From: Blasia pusilla
Taxonomy: Eukaryota; Marchantiophyta; Marchantiopsida; Blasiales
Assembly: GCA_050084515.1 (NCBI GenBank)
Contig: CM114272.1
Span: 40,796,001-40,860,000, forward strand
DNA length: 64,000 nucleotides
Direction of reading: 5' to 3'
Both the position numbers and the translations under genes were made by a program. The notes beneath the pieces were generated by a model. That model made no database searches, had not been told where the DNA came from, and saw only the letters and a program-made list of their open reading frames with translations. Below, piece by piece: positions 1 to 11,900 of the stretch; the stretch's first letter is position 1, and each line of letters starts with the position of its first letter.

Positions 1-2332
1 GTAGGAGCTAGGGAAGGCTAATTCCTTTGCTACAAGTGAGAGTCAGGGAGGTTTGAGTTGGATTGGGGTAGTTGCATCATCTAGTCGGGTTTGTCATAGG
101 TTCAACCTTGTGGTTTGAGTTCTCTATGGAGTTATAGAGGAACTACCAAGGGTACCGACCCAGAAGTTTCGAAGCATACACAACTTCCACAAGCGCACAG
201 GGAGAGTTTGTGGGAGGTATTTACTACTTGAGTCATTTGATTAGTGTCAATTGGGGATGATAGAGATCGAGGTTGTTTAGGCATGGTATGGGATGCTAGA
301 ACATCTAAAAATAGATGAGTGATGCAACACTCCTAAAGTGCACCTCACCTACGTTGAGAGGTTTCTTTGAGATGGCGGAGTGCATTGAGTACAACATGGC
401 CTAGGAGAGTGTATCAGCCAAGATTCATGCACAAGAGTCTCGATTGCCTACACCATCAATGCAACATAATGTATCTCGAGAGAGGAGTGCGGCACCGCAC
501 GCTTAGGGAGGTTATCATCAAGATGTGTCACAACAACCTATGCCATCATATGAGGGTTACCAATATCTAAGAGTTATTTTTTGGTCATGTGGTGGAGCCC
601 ATTTCCAGTAGGATTGCATCCATCAAGGTAGTGGATGTGTGCCCTAACATGGAGGAGTAGATGGCCCCCCACCAAGCTTAGAGTGTTCCAATGTCAAAAT
701 TGGCAAGGAGATGGTCATACGCACTCTAGATGACTTGCCTATACTCAGAACTATGTCTTGATTGATGGCCAAAGAGGGCACCAAAGCAAGTTGGTGGTCC
801 AAGTGGGCCTAGAGGTCGTGCCCAAAAATGTCCTGTGGGAGGATGAGGATTTGGATTTTCCCGTGGGATGGTGGATATGCATAAGGAGGAGGTAGAGGTT
901 TGCCACCTAGACAAGTAAAGGGAGGCTCTAGGCATGAGGTTGGGGTGGATGCTATGATAGAGCAGTTACAGTAGCGGATTGCTACGATGGCATTGAGGTT
1001 CCTTGATATCGAGTCAATAGCATCGATCTCAAATGGAGCATTTAGAGACATGGAGGATCCTAGTTGGATGTGTGGGGCTACACACACAGACGCAATTGTT
1101 GTCATTACCTATGGTGCAACGATAGAGTTGAATTCTTAGAGAGGGGAAGCCAAGAAATAGACCAAGCTTCCTCAATCATTTTCTTTTTCTGAGGCGATGA
1201 GGACCCCATCAATAGGTCTTGATTAGAGTTTTTGGAGGGGCAATGTTGCTGATGTGCATGCACAATGGGAGATGGGAGAAGCAAGCATGACAAATCCTAT
1301 TTCTGATGCTTATGCAGAGCCCGCCTCGAGTATCTTGTTGGGGGAAACCACTACTATATACCACATCCCATGAATTACTACTTCTAATCTTATGACATTG
1401 GGAGGTACGCCCGTCAAGATTTTATGGAGGGCCACCATGCTATATGAGCATGGAAAATGTGTTAATGCCTGACCTTAAGAGGTTGTTATAGAGGAGATGG
1501 TGGATCTACTCTTGGAGTCTTTGTTCAGCCAATCCACCTTAGATTCATGCGAGCTAGGTTGCGGTTGCTAGGATGGCAGATATGCCCACTAGACCTGTGA
1601 TAGAGCATGCAATGGTTTCTCCCTATGTTGTCTTGCGTGATAATTGAGGAGAGATCTTCCACTTCGAGAGTCCAAGAGGTACAAAGTTTATTACATAGCG
1701 CGTCTTGTTTAATTCTAAACCGTACCCCTTAATATTGGGGAAGGTGGCATTTACGGGGTTGGGCTCAATGTGAAGCATTGCCTATTCAAGATACAAATAT
1801 CCTTGGTTAGAGGGAGTACAATGCAGTTTATCACCCAACATGAGGTTGTGGTAAGGATTGGACCAAGATATCCATCAGATGAGTCTGTTGGAGGAGCCTA
1901 GGCGATGGTGAACGATGTCGAGTCTTATGTCGTCTTGGTTGGTGGAGCAGTGTTGTACATGATGAGCTTTTCCTTGGATTATTGGGAGAATTCAACATCC
2001 TACGTACTAGGATGGTAGTCAAGTGATGGGAAACTTACCGCATTGCTCATTTGATTCACGAGTGAAGTGATTAAACGACGGTCGAGAGTGGTGGTGACTC
2101 TAGTAGCATTCAATAGCGCCATCACTTGGCATGAGGATTTGATTGAGGGGCATGTCCATGTAGAGTATACATCCTAAAAAACCACCTCCATGGAAAGGAG
2201 TGTTATGGTGGTAGTATTATTCCATGGAGGGGAGATTCCTCCATGGAGATTGAGTGAGGAGCTTCGACGCTTAGCCAAGGAGCATGTGCAAATGGCATGG
2301 AGTCAGACCTTTGGACCATAGCATGAAAGTTG
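1..2332 (+). pseudogene. Copy A: gag and protease remnant of the methyltransferase-bearing Ty3 element
   Basis: This stretch aligns by eye along its whole length with 28,745-31,125 of copy B, which is the gag tail, the gag-protease linker and the retropepsin region. The gag protein would form the particle and the protease would process the polyprotein. The left edge of the window cuts into gag. No open frame longer than about 100 codons survives. Around 1,690-1,760 the protease active-site region can still be read, but the Asp-Ser-Gly triad is now Asn-Ser-Lys, so it is dead. Homology continues through the post-protease segment (about 1,890-2,310) and stops at about 2,332, where a large insertion begins. 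It is more diverged than copy B, so probably an older insertion. Confidence 0.8.
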
Positions 2333-5080
2333 GTCAATCAGACTTCCAACTCATCGAGTTATCAAACTCGACACCTCATCAAGCTTAACCTTACTAGTTT
2401 CTCACTTCCCAACTAAATGAGTCGCAGGTTGGAATTCAATAGGGATCTCCGAAATCCACTTTATTAGACTTGGTTCGGGTTTTGAGTCCCAATACCAAAC
2501 TCTCGATCCATTATGTGCCCTTGAGTCGCCCCCCAACGCTCCAAAGTGGGATTCAAGTTCCAAGCGCTATTGGAGACCTTCCCACTTATTAGTACTTTTG
2601 GGGTTCTCTGCCCTTCTCTTATGTTTGGGGAAGAGATGTTTGGGCCCCTCTTTTTGGCCCTCAACCCAACTCCATGTATAGTTAATTTTGGGAAGTTTCT
2701 CACTCTTGGCTTGTGACTTTGCTGAGATCTTTGGTGCATTGGAACTGGCTACACATAAGCTTTCCAAGGCCACTTTATAACTAGAAGGAATATGATGTTC
2801 TTAGCACTAAGCCACTTACAACTAGAGTCCAATAAGACTAGAATACCACTACATGTAACTCAAGAGGCATATGTGGCATAATACAATATTAGTTAGTTAT
2901 TAATAATGAATAGAGGATATGACATAGAAAAAATAATTTTAAACTGTTTTTTAATAAAAATATTATTAATTAATGACATGTCATTAAAATGACTAGATTA
3001 GTACAAAATAACCAATATGTGGTATTTGCATTAGATTAATTTGAATTAAAATTTAATCCATAGTGTGACTTGTAAAAATAAAACTAGATAATGACTAGTA
3101 TTAGAAATAATTTCATGTAGTTATAAATACATTTGTTATATTAAAACTACTGCCAAGTTGGCAAATTATACCATAATTAGGCCACATCATTTTGTCTCAA
3201 CTCTCTTTCCTAATTTTAATTCATGTTAGTATTTTCCCCGCACTCTTGGAGCTCTTTCTTGCTACCACGCATACTCTAAGTTGAATCGAGGTTTCTTGAG
3301 AAATACTAACGATCATCCTTGGGTAATTCTACACACCTAGGACACAACGTAACAAAAGCACTACGTGATGGTCATCGCTTTAAGCTTACAAAGGAGCTCT
3401 ATGTGTTTGGAAGGAAAGCATGTTGGAGTGAGGTAGCCCCGACACTACCCTACTTGAACATCCAAAATATCTTGCCATGATGGACTTGTAGCCTTTGTGA
3501 GTTACAAATTTATGTGTCTTCTACGTGTCTCATCCTGCACACAGTTAACTAGGAAGAACTAAACGTACAATATTTGAAGGTGCAAGATTTTCCAATGAAT
3601 GATCCAGGGTGAGTTCTCGATCTAGGCTAGAAGGGTGCACGCATTAAAAATAATACTATGCGTGAGATTTTTGTGTACATCTATCAAGTCATAAAGACAT
3701 AAATCCGACCTTGAATCAAGAGTGCAAGCTAGAGTTTCTTTTATTGCACAAGGATACTAGCACTAGGAGACAGTTATGTCTTGCTCTTGAGGTTGTTTGT
3801 ACTCTGTCAGCCACATAGAAACCCACCTCCATCCTCTGACGTCATGAGATCAAGATGACTCTTTCTAGTGGTGCGGTTATCAAACTGATGTTGGAGCGTG
3901 ACGCTAAGGTCAAAATTTTGAACAAGAGTGGATAGGTGAACTCTCTCCCACCACCCCAAAAATTTCCACAAATTTCAGTTTCCAACCATGAAAAAGTATA
4001 AACATCGAGAAACTATGTATGCACTAACTAAGATTTTTTTCTTGCATTCCCAACACTCTTGCCTACTACCTCCTTTGCAAAACCCATGCAAGTCTGCCTC
4101 ATGAATTTTCATTGGTGATCATTTTCCTACGTGAGGCAGAGGCGTGGTTTGCATTCAAGATTAGCCCGCGCGTCGTGCCGACAGACTTTGAGGTTGTCAA
4201 TCAAATTCAAGTGCAAACACGACATTGTCGAGACTTCTTTAGGATTTCAGTTTTAAATATATATCGGTCTTACCTATTGGGATCTCAAAATTTGTGCATC
4301 AACATGTCATCCATTCACTACTATCACCACATACCCACCGATATTGCTATGAGTGGCAGGCGACGCCTTCGTCGACAAATGACTCTTAGATCAAGAGAGA
4401 TAGGCACTTAGGTTCTGTCCTTTTGCAATACAAAAATGGGAGAATCAAAGGGTGGTAGAATAGTGCATGATTCAAATTTCATGGCACTATGAGCCACAAG
4501 GAGTTGAGAAGAGAGGCCGAGGTGATTTTGATTATGAATCCTCCGACTAGATTCGTTCTTTCTTAATTACCAATTAGCTCTCTAATCATTTGGCCGGGTC
4601 ACCTGATGTTTTCCACCTTCCACATGATTTCTAGGTGGGTAGAGTCCATATGCATTATGATGATTGAGTTGGACGCTTTTATGTTGTGAGTGTGTACATT
4701 GTGACTAACTAACAAGAAAGATTTATCCTCAGTAGTACGTACTGGAGTTGAAATTGTACAATGAGCAAAATTTTACGGGTGCGTTTTACTTTTGATAGAC
4801 GATTCTACCGAGAAGATTTCCCATATATATTTATTGTCATTTCATCACCAAAGAATAGACCTCGTAGTCGTTGCCGTTCTAAGTTCACTTGTGAGTGGTT
4901 TACGAATGCTTAATCCCGTGTCAATTGCATTCTTTTGAGCTCATTCAGTATCTTTATTTCTTTCTCTAACTTGCTTCCAATTTTTCAATCATCATTGCTT
5001 TGAATAAAGATAGGCTTTTTTTAATCTCATCCGGCCTCTTAAGAGAGCATAGAAAAAAATTTAACGGCTTGGGTACATGC
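2333..5080. other. AT-rich non-coding part of the insertion
   Basis: I see no protein domain on either strand. The ORFs here (2,464-2,739 on the minus strand and 4,112-4,411 on the plus strand) have no recognisable motif and no neighbour that would support coding. About 2,860-3,180 is especially AT-rich. Confidence 0.5.
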
Positions 5081-5083
5081 CAC

Positions 5084-5085
<2 letters not shown>

Positions 5086-5152
<67 letters not shown>
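5086..5152. repeat. (CT)n microsatellite
   Basis: Uninterrupted CT dinucleotide run of about 67 bases. ORFs crossing it (Ser-Leu or Arg-Glu runs) are artefacts of the repeat. Confidence 0.98.
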
Positions 5153-5158
<6 letters not shown>

Positions 5159-5719
5159 TATACCAACATACATAGTTTATGGTTGAAATTTTAGGTACTT
5201 GAAGAAGGGGCTTGATCGTATGCTCACCTTAACATTAAGGGGCAAGGAATATGGGGAATCCATGTGCCTTTGTTGAAAACAAGGCCATCTCTTCCCTAGA
5301 GTTCTTACCACGTAGCTCCTTGTTGTTGTTGAATACATTGTGTTAAGTAAGTCCCTGATGCATTTGGGATCCCAACGAGGTAAACTAGATAATTTTCTAA
5401 AATTGAATAAAGGGAGGACATTGCGCTGCCTTGAACCAAAGAGCTTATAACTAATCCAATCTCCAACAGTGCATGCATCTTCACTTATTTGCATTTGGGA
5501 TTTGAATGAGATAAACTAGATAGTTTTATAGAGATATTCCTAGTTGACACCTATATGCGTTGCACCAATAGTGTACATATCTTCTCTTGTAGAGTTTCTT
5601 CTTCACTTCTTCCTCTACACCCAACCAAATTTCAAATATTAAATTCTACTCCTCACTTAGAATGTCTGTGAGTTTTAGGAAGGTTACGGCAATATGTGGC
5701 CTTAACTAAACCCAAATAA

Positions 5720-6031
5720 ACACATCAATTAAACAAGGCTCAAAAACCAGAAATCCGAAAAGCAAACAAGGAGGAGGAGATAGAGTTAAAGAAGATTGAC
5801 CAAATAGAAGCAAGATTTAAGCATATTGAAGCGGAAACGGCCCAATACTACATCCAATGTGCAATTGATGACGAGGAGGAATATCAATTCGGCCATGAAC
5901 TTCATGAATATTTAGACTCTTGTTTGAACTGTACATGGGAAGATAGAAAAGCACCCAATCAAAAGTCTATGAAGGAGGAAGAGTGGTATATGTGGAGGAA
6001 GAACATCAATGAGTTGTCACTCGATTGGTGA
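5720..6031 (+). pseudogene. Charged coiled-coil ORF, possible gag-like remnant
   Basis: An open frame of about 103 codons runs from just after a TAA to a TGA, but its first 80 codons contain no ATG, so it is either an exon or the remnant of a longer frame. The protein is rich in Glu and Lys (KEEEIELKKIDQIEARF begins a predicted helix), followed by an acidic block (DDEEEY) and a Trp-rich tail (EEWYMWRKN). I do not recognise the family. Codon-like periodicity and a highly charged helix suggest it was coding, and its position in an insertion suggests a gag or transposon accessory protein. Function is not known. Confidence 0.35.
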
Positions 6032-6869
6032 GGTATTATGTGTTTTGATGCTCTTTAGTGTAAAGTGTGAACAAGGGTGATAGCTAGTGAGAGAGGCTTC
6101 CCATTGCTATGCTATTCTTTCAGATAGACTCTTGTTTAATCATGTTCCACATCTAACAAGTATCAATTTTGGATCCATGTAGTAGAAGGTAGCAGTAGAG
6201 GAGATTAAGGGAATATAGGTAAAATAAGTACCTTGCTACAAAACTTAACTTATAAGTACCTCTTTTTAGTTACTCATAAGAACCAAAATGGGGCTTCTTG
6301 CCTTCATCATATTTCTATTGCTGTAACAAGTTAGATTGTTGTAATGAAAGCTCCTTTTTCTTTCTAGCCCATTTAATTTCCTTTGTTTTTTAGAGTGCAT
6401 ATCCACTATAACAAATAGGATGCAAGTTGTGGAAAATGATTTGGGAGGTCTTAAATCTAGTACTCACATCTTTATGGGAATGATGATTGAGGTGAAGAGT
6501 ATGACGAGTAAGGTTCAAAGCCATACATCACATACTCCATTACCTGACCAAATTCAGAGAGTGTGGTAATTCTTAAGATGTCCCATTCCATTTTGGACCC
6601 TATTGTTATGGACCTCCATCTATTGGAGGTAATCCCTTATGTTCGTAAGAGATTCATGTGGATAGTCCACATACTATCCATGACTCCACAATACATGAAT
6701 CTTTGGAGCCAAAGAGTGTGAACGTTGGTGTGGATTTGCCCCATATACATCAAGATAAAGCAGGTTAGAATCATGCCAAGGAATCTTCATATGTTTTAGA
6801 TGCAATTGTAAATATTGATACAAATCAAAAGGAGAAACCTAAAGTAGCTCCAAAGGGAAAGTCCAAGAT

Positions 6870-7640
6870 AAAGGCCTCGACAATTCTTGAGAGGAGAGAG
6901 AAACATAGTAAATAAGCTTAGCAAGCATTACAACAACAAGCCTTTATTAGATAAGTTCTCAGTTTGGAAAATATAATTTATAGAAAAAAATCTTCAATAA
7001 TCCAAAGTTTTGCGTTGATGAGTAACTTCTTGAAGCATGTGAGCTATACATCCAACATTCCAAGCTTTGATTGGAGTTTTATGAAGGTGAGCAGATAAAT
7101 GACATCATAAATTTGATGTTGAATAATTAGTTTCATGTAATGCTACATATTGGAAGTAATTTCCAGTGGGATGATTCATTCAAATGTCGGACTTTTTTCG
7201 TTGGCAAATGGAGATGAAGTTTTTATATCACGTAGTTGAAAATTTTGGTTACATGTAGTCATTGGGCAAGTATCAGACATTGCATGTAGGGATAAATGCC
7301 ATGGAAACAATACCACTTGGCCTTGTGAAAGTGGATGTTTTAAGATTTAATGACCTCACTGCAGAGCTCCCATTTCCAAACTTGGAAGATTATCCGCCAC
7401 AAGTATTGGTCAAGGAAGTTGTGGGTAGTTGTGTTTTATGGCCAAAGAGAAGTGTGAAGAAGATTCCACTTCCTCCTTAGGTGTTTCAATAGAGGCTATG
7501 CCTTTATTTTGCAATGGACTTCACCTTCAAGTTTTTAGGAAGTGTAGTTTATATAACCTTATAATGTTGATGTTGGTACTCCATCCCCAATTTTTTCTAA
7601 AAGGGGAAATAGTCCTCCTATCTTCATTACTTTTGTAGGA
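6870..7640 (+). pseudogene. Degraded ORF resembling a plant transposon-associated domain
   Basis: The readable part (7,262-7,480) starts with VGKYQTLHVG-like sequence (the first codon is read as Met in the ORF). It then has a hydrophobic and Val-rich core (LVKVDVL), an acidic-proline patch (NLEDYPPQ) and ends with a VLWPK motif. This pattern of V/T-rich strands ending in a W-P-K/S motif recalls domains of unknown function found in plant proteins linked to En/Spm-type transposons. Frames are broken upstream and downstream. The family match is from memory only and weak. It could also be part of another retroelement. Confidence 0.25.
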
Positions 7641-8677
7641 AATCATGATAAAAATAAAGTTGGGTTTTTCCATGGCATTGTGTTAGTTTTCTTTAGAGAT
7701 ATGCTTGGCCAATGGAGACAAGTTTGTAAAAGAGACATGTGTTAATGAAGTCTACAGTTCCGATTTGTTGAATTTGTATTCATATTAAGATATGACCCTC
7801 ATCTGATGTGTTTTCTTACATACCTACTAGTCATCTCCAAAATATACACAAATCAGAAAGAAAGGAAACCAATTATAGTAATGAATCAAATACAAAACAG
7901 AACTAGTTTATAAGTTACCATTACCATTTCCAATCATATAGCTAACTTCTAGTGAACATTAAAAAACTGCACATGCAGTGAAAAGACAAAACCAATCCAT
8001 GATAAACATGTGGGACAAATGTTCCCAAAACTATTTGTAGTTTCAAAATATATACTAATTTGGCACTTTAGTTATATGTGAATGACTCTATAAACTAATT
8101 TTAGTATCAAAAGATTATGGAAATGTCGAGAATAACTATTAAACACTAAATTTAGTGAAATGACTTCAGACTAGTAATCTCAAGTACTCAATTTGTGTAA
8201 TGTACATGTATGGAGACCTAGGATTCCACGTCAGATCAACATGAATGATGACTAGGATTCTATGTACTTGCATACTTGCCACCTTGGCAACACGACTTAG
8301 GCGAAGTCATGTTGCCAACGTGTCATTTTAACGCTAGGAATCCTTTACGACGAGACCTTTGATACTAAGATTTGTCTAATTATAATCTAGTGTTATCAAG
8401 CTTAAAATATAAATCTAGTTTTAAATGCTAGTGGCTATGGAGGAATTACTTGTCCCAAACGCTAATCACGTTCCAAATCTGGTTCTCACCTCTTTTGGCA
8501 ACCTAGACTCGATTCCTCTCAAGTCTTAGTTCACCTTTGATCCGGGTTTCCTAGTCACAACCATAAACTATTGAAATGCTCAACCTTATTTTTGTCTCAT
8601 CTCTTGTGTCTCTTGCGTCTTTTACAAGAGACCTCTCCAACGCGCAAACCACCCTAGCGTGAGCCTGCTAGAGTTCT
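7640..8677. other. AT-rich non-coding right end of the insertion
   Basis: No domain, RNA gene or clear repeat unit was recognised. The final 40 bases contain one arm of the 16-base inverted repeat paired with 8,856-8,871. Confidence 0.5.
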
Positions 8678-8871
8678 GATATTCCGCTTGGCGTTCGTTT
8701 GGTTATGAGGGTTACGACACAAGGAGTGCTACAATGTCATCCTTGGATACCACACCAATTATGTGGTGCATCCTAGTATTCGAGGGATGGATGTCTTTGG
8801 AAGGATCAACACTTGGTTGGTTGTTATTTTGCATCCAAGAGTCCGTGTGCAATAGCGCCAAGCGGAATATC
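8678..8871. repeat. 16-base perfect inverted repeat, arms 8,678-8,693 and 8,856-8,871
   Basis: The left arm reads gatattccgcttggcg and the right arm is its exact reverse complement. The left arm lies at the end of the 6.4-kb insertion. The right arm lies at the edge of the deletion inside the copy A methyltransferase. About 160 bases of methyltransferase start sequence lie between them. Confidence 0.85.
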
Positions 8872-9272
8872 CAAGCGGATGAGGTGGTGGTTTATCCAAC
8901 ACTCAATCCATGTTGTTTTGGGAGATGATTAGGATCCTGAAACTTTTGCAAATATATCAATTCCATTTTCCAACGCACATTTGGGAGGATGTATCGATCT
9001 TGGACGATTCCAGGTCATGAGTGGTGACGAGTGCATATCCGGTACGTGCTTGGATCGATCTAGTCTTGTTTTTGGATGTGGAGAGAGAAGGTTCAAAAGA
9101 AAATTTTCCACATCTATGGTAGACCATCTCCATGCTTCACGAGGTGTAAAAGAGGGCGTATGCGCAAGTGGAGCGCCCCTCCCATTTTTTGGTGGATTCC
9201 ATTTGGGATCTCTGACATCGATCATAGGTAGTGAGGCACGATGATAGACATCTATTGACTGTGGTCAATAGG
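8711..9272 (+). pseudogene. Copy A: truncated C5-DNA methyltransferase
   Basis: This stretch matches 31,145-31,880 of copy B. The amino-terminal segment with the SAM-binding motif I region is recognisable at 8,730-8,845. A block equal to about 31,275-31,540 of copy B, including the catalytic Pro-Cys-Gln motif, is missing. Its place is taken by about 60 unrelated bases that contain an arm of a 16-base inverted repeat. Homology resumes at about 8,912 and covers motifs VI to VIII, ending at about 9,272. Frames are broken. It shows that copy A also carried the methyltransferase between protease and reverse transcriptase, and that this copy cannot encode an active enzyme. Confidence 0.8.
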
Positions 9273-9952
9273 ATTAGACATGTCTATCCATGGGAGAGAC
9301 ATGTCTAACGGATCCCCTGCCCCAGTCTTTTCAGTACCCTAGTGGCCTACGTAGGCTCGAGACACAGGTTTAGATTAAGGAAGGCGTGCAAGAATTGGGC
9401 CACCCTAAGCCCATATTGGGCCACAATAGGCCTCCCTCTACATATCCCAGCATGCCCTCTAGGGCCAATGTGGGCTTAGGGCGGGCCGGTGCATGCTTTA
9501 GGGTACGAGTTCTTAGATTGGGCGTGGGTTGGCTAAGCTCGGGTGTACGATGTGGGGGGGAGGGGTGCTTAAGAGCATGCCCTTAAGACTTCGGGGATTT
9601 GCGCCCACAGTGACATGTTTGTCTTAGGGATGGACAACTTGCATAAGCCACCAAAACTCTCTACCCTCAACATCAAGTTGAGTGAGCTTTGCTCCAAGCA
9701 TCATGATGAGGGTAGAGAGTTTGCGGTGGAAAGGACATAAATGAATAGATCTCCTCTCTATAGGTGCAAACATCAATTTATTTTCGAGAAGTAGAAATTC
9801 TCTCTTTTGCTCATACTCTTAGTACCACATATGATCCACCTTAATCAACAAGGTTAGTGGATTCATAATCAAACAAAAACCCTCATAAAGGTGTAAATTC
9901 TACTCACATCTTATAGGGCATGGAATGCGTGAGATAGCCTCTATCTTTGTCT
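9273..9952. other. Non-coding insert in copy A with palindromes
   Basis: This stretch has no counterpart in copy B. It starts with two copies of the self-complementary decamer agacatgtct (9,278-9,308). A 16-base perfect inverted repeat lies at 9,654-9,669 and 9,707-9,722. A related sequence with gacatgtc motifs and a similar flank recurs at about 14,080-14,260. No coding potential was recognised. Confidence 0.5.
9654..9722. repeat. 16-base inverted repeat with 37-base loop
   Basis: The arms aaactctctaccctca and its exact reverse complement could form a hairpin in DNA or RNA. No gene is linked to it. Confidence 0.8.
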
Positions 9953-10485
9953 ACTGAACACCAAGGCTAATCCGGTATATCGTATAACCCAAGTACTAAG
10001 TTTGGTTGGTCGTAGAAGAACTTGCATTTGCCTGGATGTAGTTTTAGCCCATGTAACCACAATCGTCACGATATCTCCTCCAAATTTTGCTCATGCTCCT
10101 CAACCGTGATAGTGAAGACTACAATGTGATCAATCTAATACCTAGCAAAATCCAAACATGTCAAGATCCTATCCATGACCCTAAAACTAGATTGGGATGT
10201 TCTTACCATTTATTTGAGATGGGGCAACCCCATCTCGAATAACGAAACTTGACTAGTCCTCTGTACCCAACTTAGACATCTCATCTCCCACTACCAAGAC
10301 CATGAACCATGCTCGTTGTTGTGGTTGCCATCTAATGTCGTATTTGCAACACATCCCAAGAAGTCCAAGGGTATCTCTCTTAATACCTCTAACATATAGA
10401 TCTCTTTAGATTTTTTCCCCTACCACTTTCTGTCAGTGCTTGAACCATCTCGGCAGGCATGGGCCTAACAAGTGCAATGGAAGTA
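9953..10485 (-). pseudogene. Copy A: inverted block with post-methyltransferase linker and reverse transcriptase
   Basis: Read on the minus strand, 10,485 down to about 10,290 matches 32,190-32,375 of copy B (the linker after the methyltransferase), and about 10,215 down to 9,953 matches 33,030-33,280 (the RT palm around the YIDD catalytic motif and the following thumb region). All other parts of copy A lie on the plus strand, so this block has been inverted, and about 650 bases between the two matches are lost. The YxDD equivalent is disrupted by a stop. The block is non-functional. Confidence 0.8.
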
Positions 10486-10559
10486 AGCTTGCACGCAGAT
10501 ATAGTCAATGTGCAAGGACATGTCCATGTCCATGTCCATATTGAACAACATTGTAGAGG

Positions 10560-10955
10560 AAAAATATAGTTTGTATGAGGATGAGTGTTACTTATTCACA
10601 AACCCCTTTACCATCATTTCTAATCATCAACCACTTAAGTGTTGATTGAAGCCGATGACCTTAAAAGGAAAACTTGCTAGGTATGCTATATTGTTGCACA
10701 AGTATGATTTTCACTTGGTACACCAACCTAGGATGCTCAACCAAAATGTAGGTAGGTTGAGTCATAATCCATCTTCGAGTGATCAAGATGCAACTAGAGC
10801 TGATTATAATGGTGAGAGTGATGAGGAGACGATGCTTGGATGGCACGCGTTAATCTATTTGGGTTTATTGGCTATGGAGAGCCCATAGTATTGGGACTTC
10901 GAAGGCGAGGTTTGATGGAGATTCTTTGGTAGCAAGACATATTCTCACCGGGGTA
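10560..10955 (+). pseudogene. Copy A: RNase H end and tether remnant
   Basis: This matches about 33,690-34,045 of copy B. An ORF at 10,646-10,888 keeps the end of the Ty3 RNase H domain and the connection to integrase (for example LVHQPRMLNQNVGRLSHNP, equal to VHRLGMLNQNVDGLSHNP in copy B). The plus-strand order of copy A resumes here after the inverted block. At about 10,955 roughly 975 bases equal to 34,045-35,020 of copy B, the whole integrase core, are absent. Confidence 0.8.
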
Positions 10956-11421
10956 AGTTTTTTTGGAGATTTATACCTATGGTGTTCGAGAACTTGGCGA
11001 TTATGCAACTTTGAGATAGTTGAGGTATGCGATTATTTGGGGCGATGGCTATCAATCGACAATCCAAAGGTTTCATCACAAAGACTATATCTACTTGCAG
11101 TAGACGGCATCTGCGATGTTGGATGTAACCACAGGGCGCACAATCTTGAGAGTGTGTGAGTTATTGCCATATGATGTTCTCTTATTAGAAGAACGCAGTG
11201 GTATGGTATGGAAGGACCATGTGCATAATTTTGCACCATGTCATCTTCCTAACATTGATGGTATAACAGATCTATTTTTAGCCATATTTCCTACATGTTT
11301 GCATTGTGTGTTATCTAGTTCTATTCATTGTGCAACCACTATGCTAATTTGTGATAAATGTTCGAGAGAATGGCACATGGCATGTGGGAGCTTTTGCCAA
11401 GGCATCTCGACAAATAACTAG
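10956..11421 (+). pseudogene. Copy A: SH3-like tail and truncated PHD finger
   Basis: This matches 35,020-35,460 of copy B. The ORF at 11,116-11,421 keeps the SH3-like strand pattern (GRTILRVCELLPYDVLLLEE), the linker CHLPNID and part of a PHD finger. The readable zinc ligands are CDKC and WHMAC. The first Cys pair has lost one member (CVLS). Coding homology ends right after WHMAC at about 11,392, where an unrelated LTR-like repeat starts, so the last zinc-ligand pair is absent. This second PHD copy confirms that the finger belongs to the element family. Confidence 0.75.
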
Positions 11422-11900
11422 TCAAACACGGGTATGCAAGTAGCGAACTACATTTGGGTTGAGGGCCAAATCGAGGGCCACATGGGGACAATAGAAATTT
11501 TGGGGTTTCCCTCAAGAACCTGAGAAGTACCTATAGGGGAGAAACTCTCCCTCCCTACCCACTCAAGTTCTTGGACCAAGAACTAATTGTGATAATTTTT
11601 TGGCTTGTTTTAGGTTTGAGTTAGGGAACGCACCTTGAAGAATTAACCAACGTATTTCGATATAGACAAACAACTTGGGGACATTGGCCGAGGCTTGAGT
11701 AAGAGGCTTCCTAGGGAGATGGTACACACTTGGGGAGACTCAACCCGATAAGCGGTTGGCAGCTTCTCGACTACCTACGGAGAGTGTAACGGTTGAGTCT
11801 TTAGGACTCAACTTAAGTCCTACGCTTGCAAAGGTCAAGGTAGAGAGTGCTTTGGGGCAAAGGTAGGAGAAGTAGATATTACATTCATCTAATAGCGAGT
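11392..11900 (+). repeat. LTR-like repeat (family S), left copy
   Basis: The first part (11,392-11,660) matches the reverse complement of 21,130-21,425. The second part (11,590-11,890) is repeated in the same orientation at 16,800-17,105. The repeat starts inside the PHD coding sequence of copy A, so it belongs to a later insertion. Together with 16,800-17,105 it may be an LTR pair around a 5-kb element. Confidence 0.6.

Larger units (their letters stand above)
2333..8710. mobile_element. About 6.4-kb insertion splitting copy A between protease and methyltransferase
   Basis: Homology to copy B stops at about 2,332 and resumes at about 8,711, at neighbouring points of the short protease-methyltransferase linker (31,120-31,150 in copy B). 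Everything between is therefore an insertion, or several nested ones. It is AT-rich, with a coiled-coil ORF at 5,720-6,031, a short ORF at 7,262-7,480 and a CT microsatellite. I could not identify terminal repeats of a known superfamily, so class is open. The right end carries a 16-base motif that recurs inverted at 8,856-8,871. Confidence 0.6.

Noticed and set aside
4966-5194. ORFs of Arg-Glu or Ser-Leu repeats on both strands
   Set aside because: They are translations of the (CT)n microsatellite. The same holds for 16,262-16,574 and 58,741-58,950.
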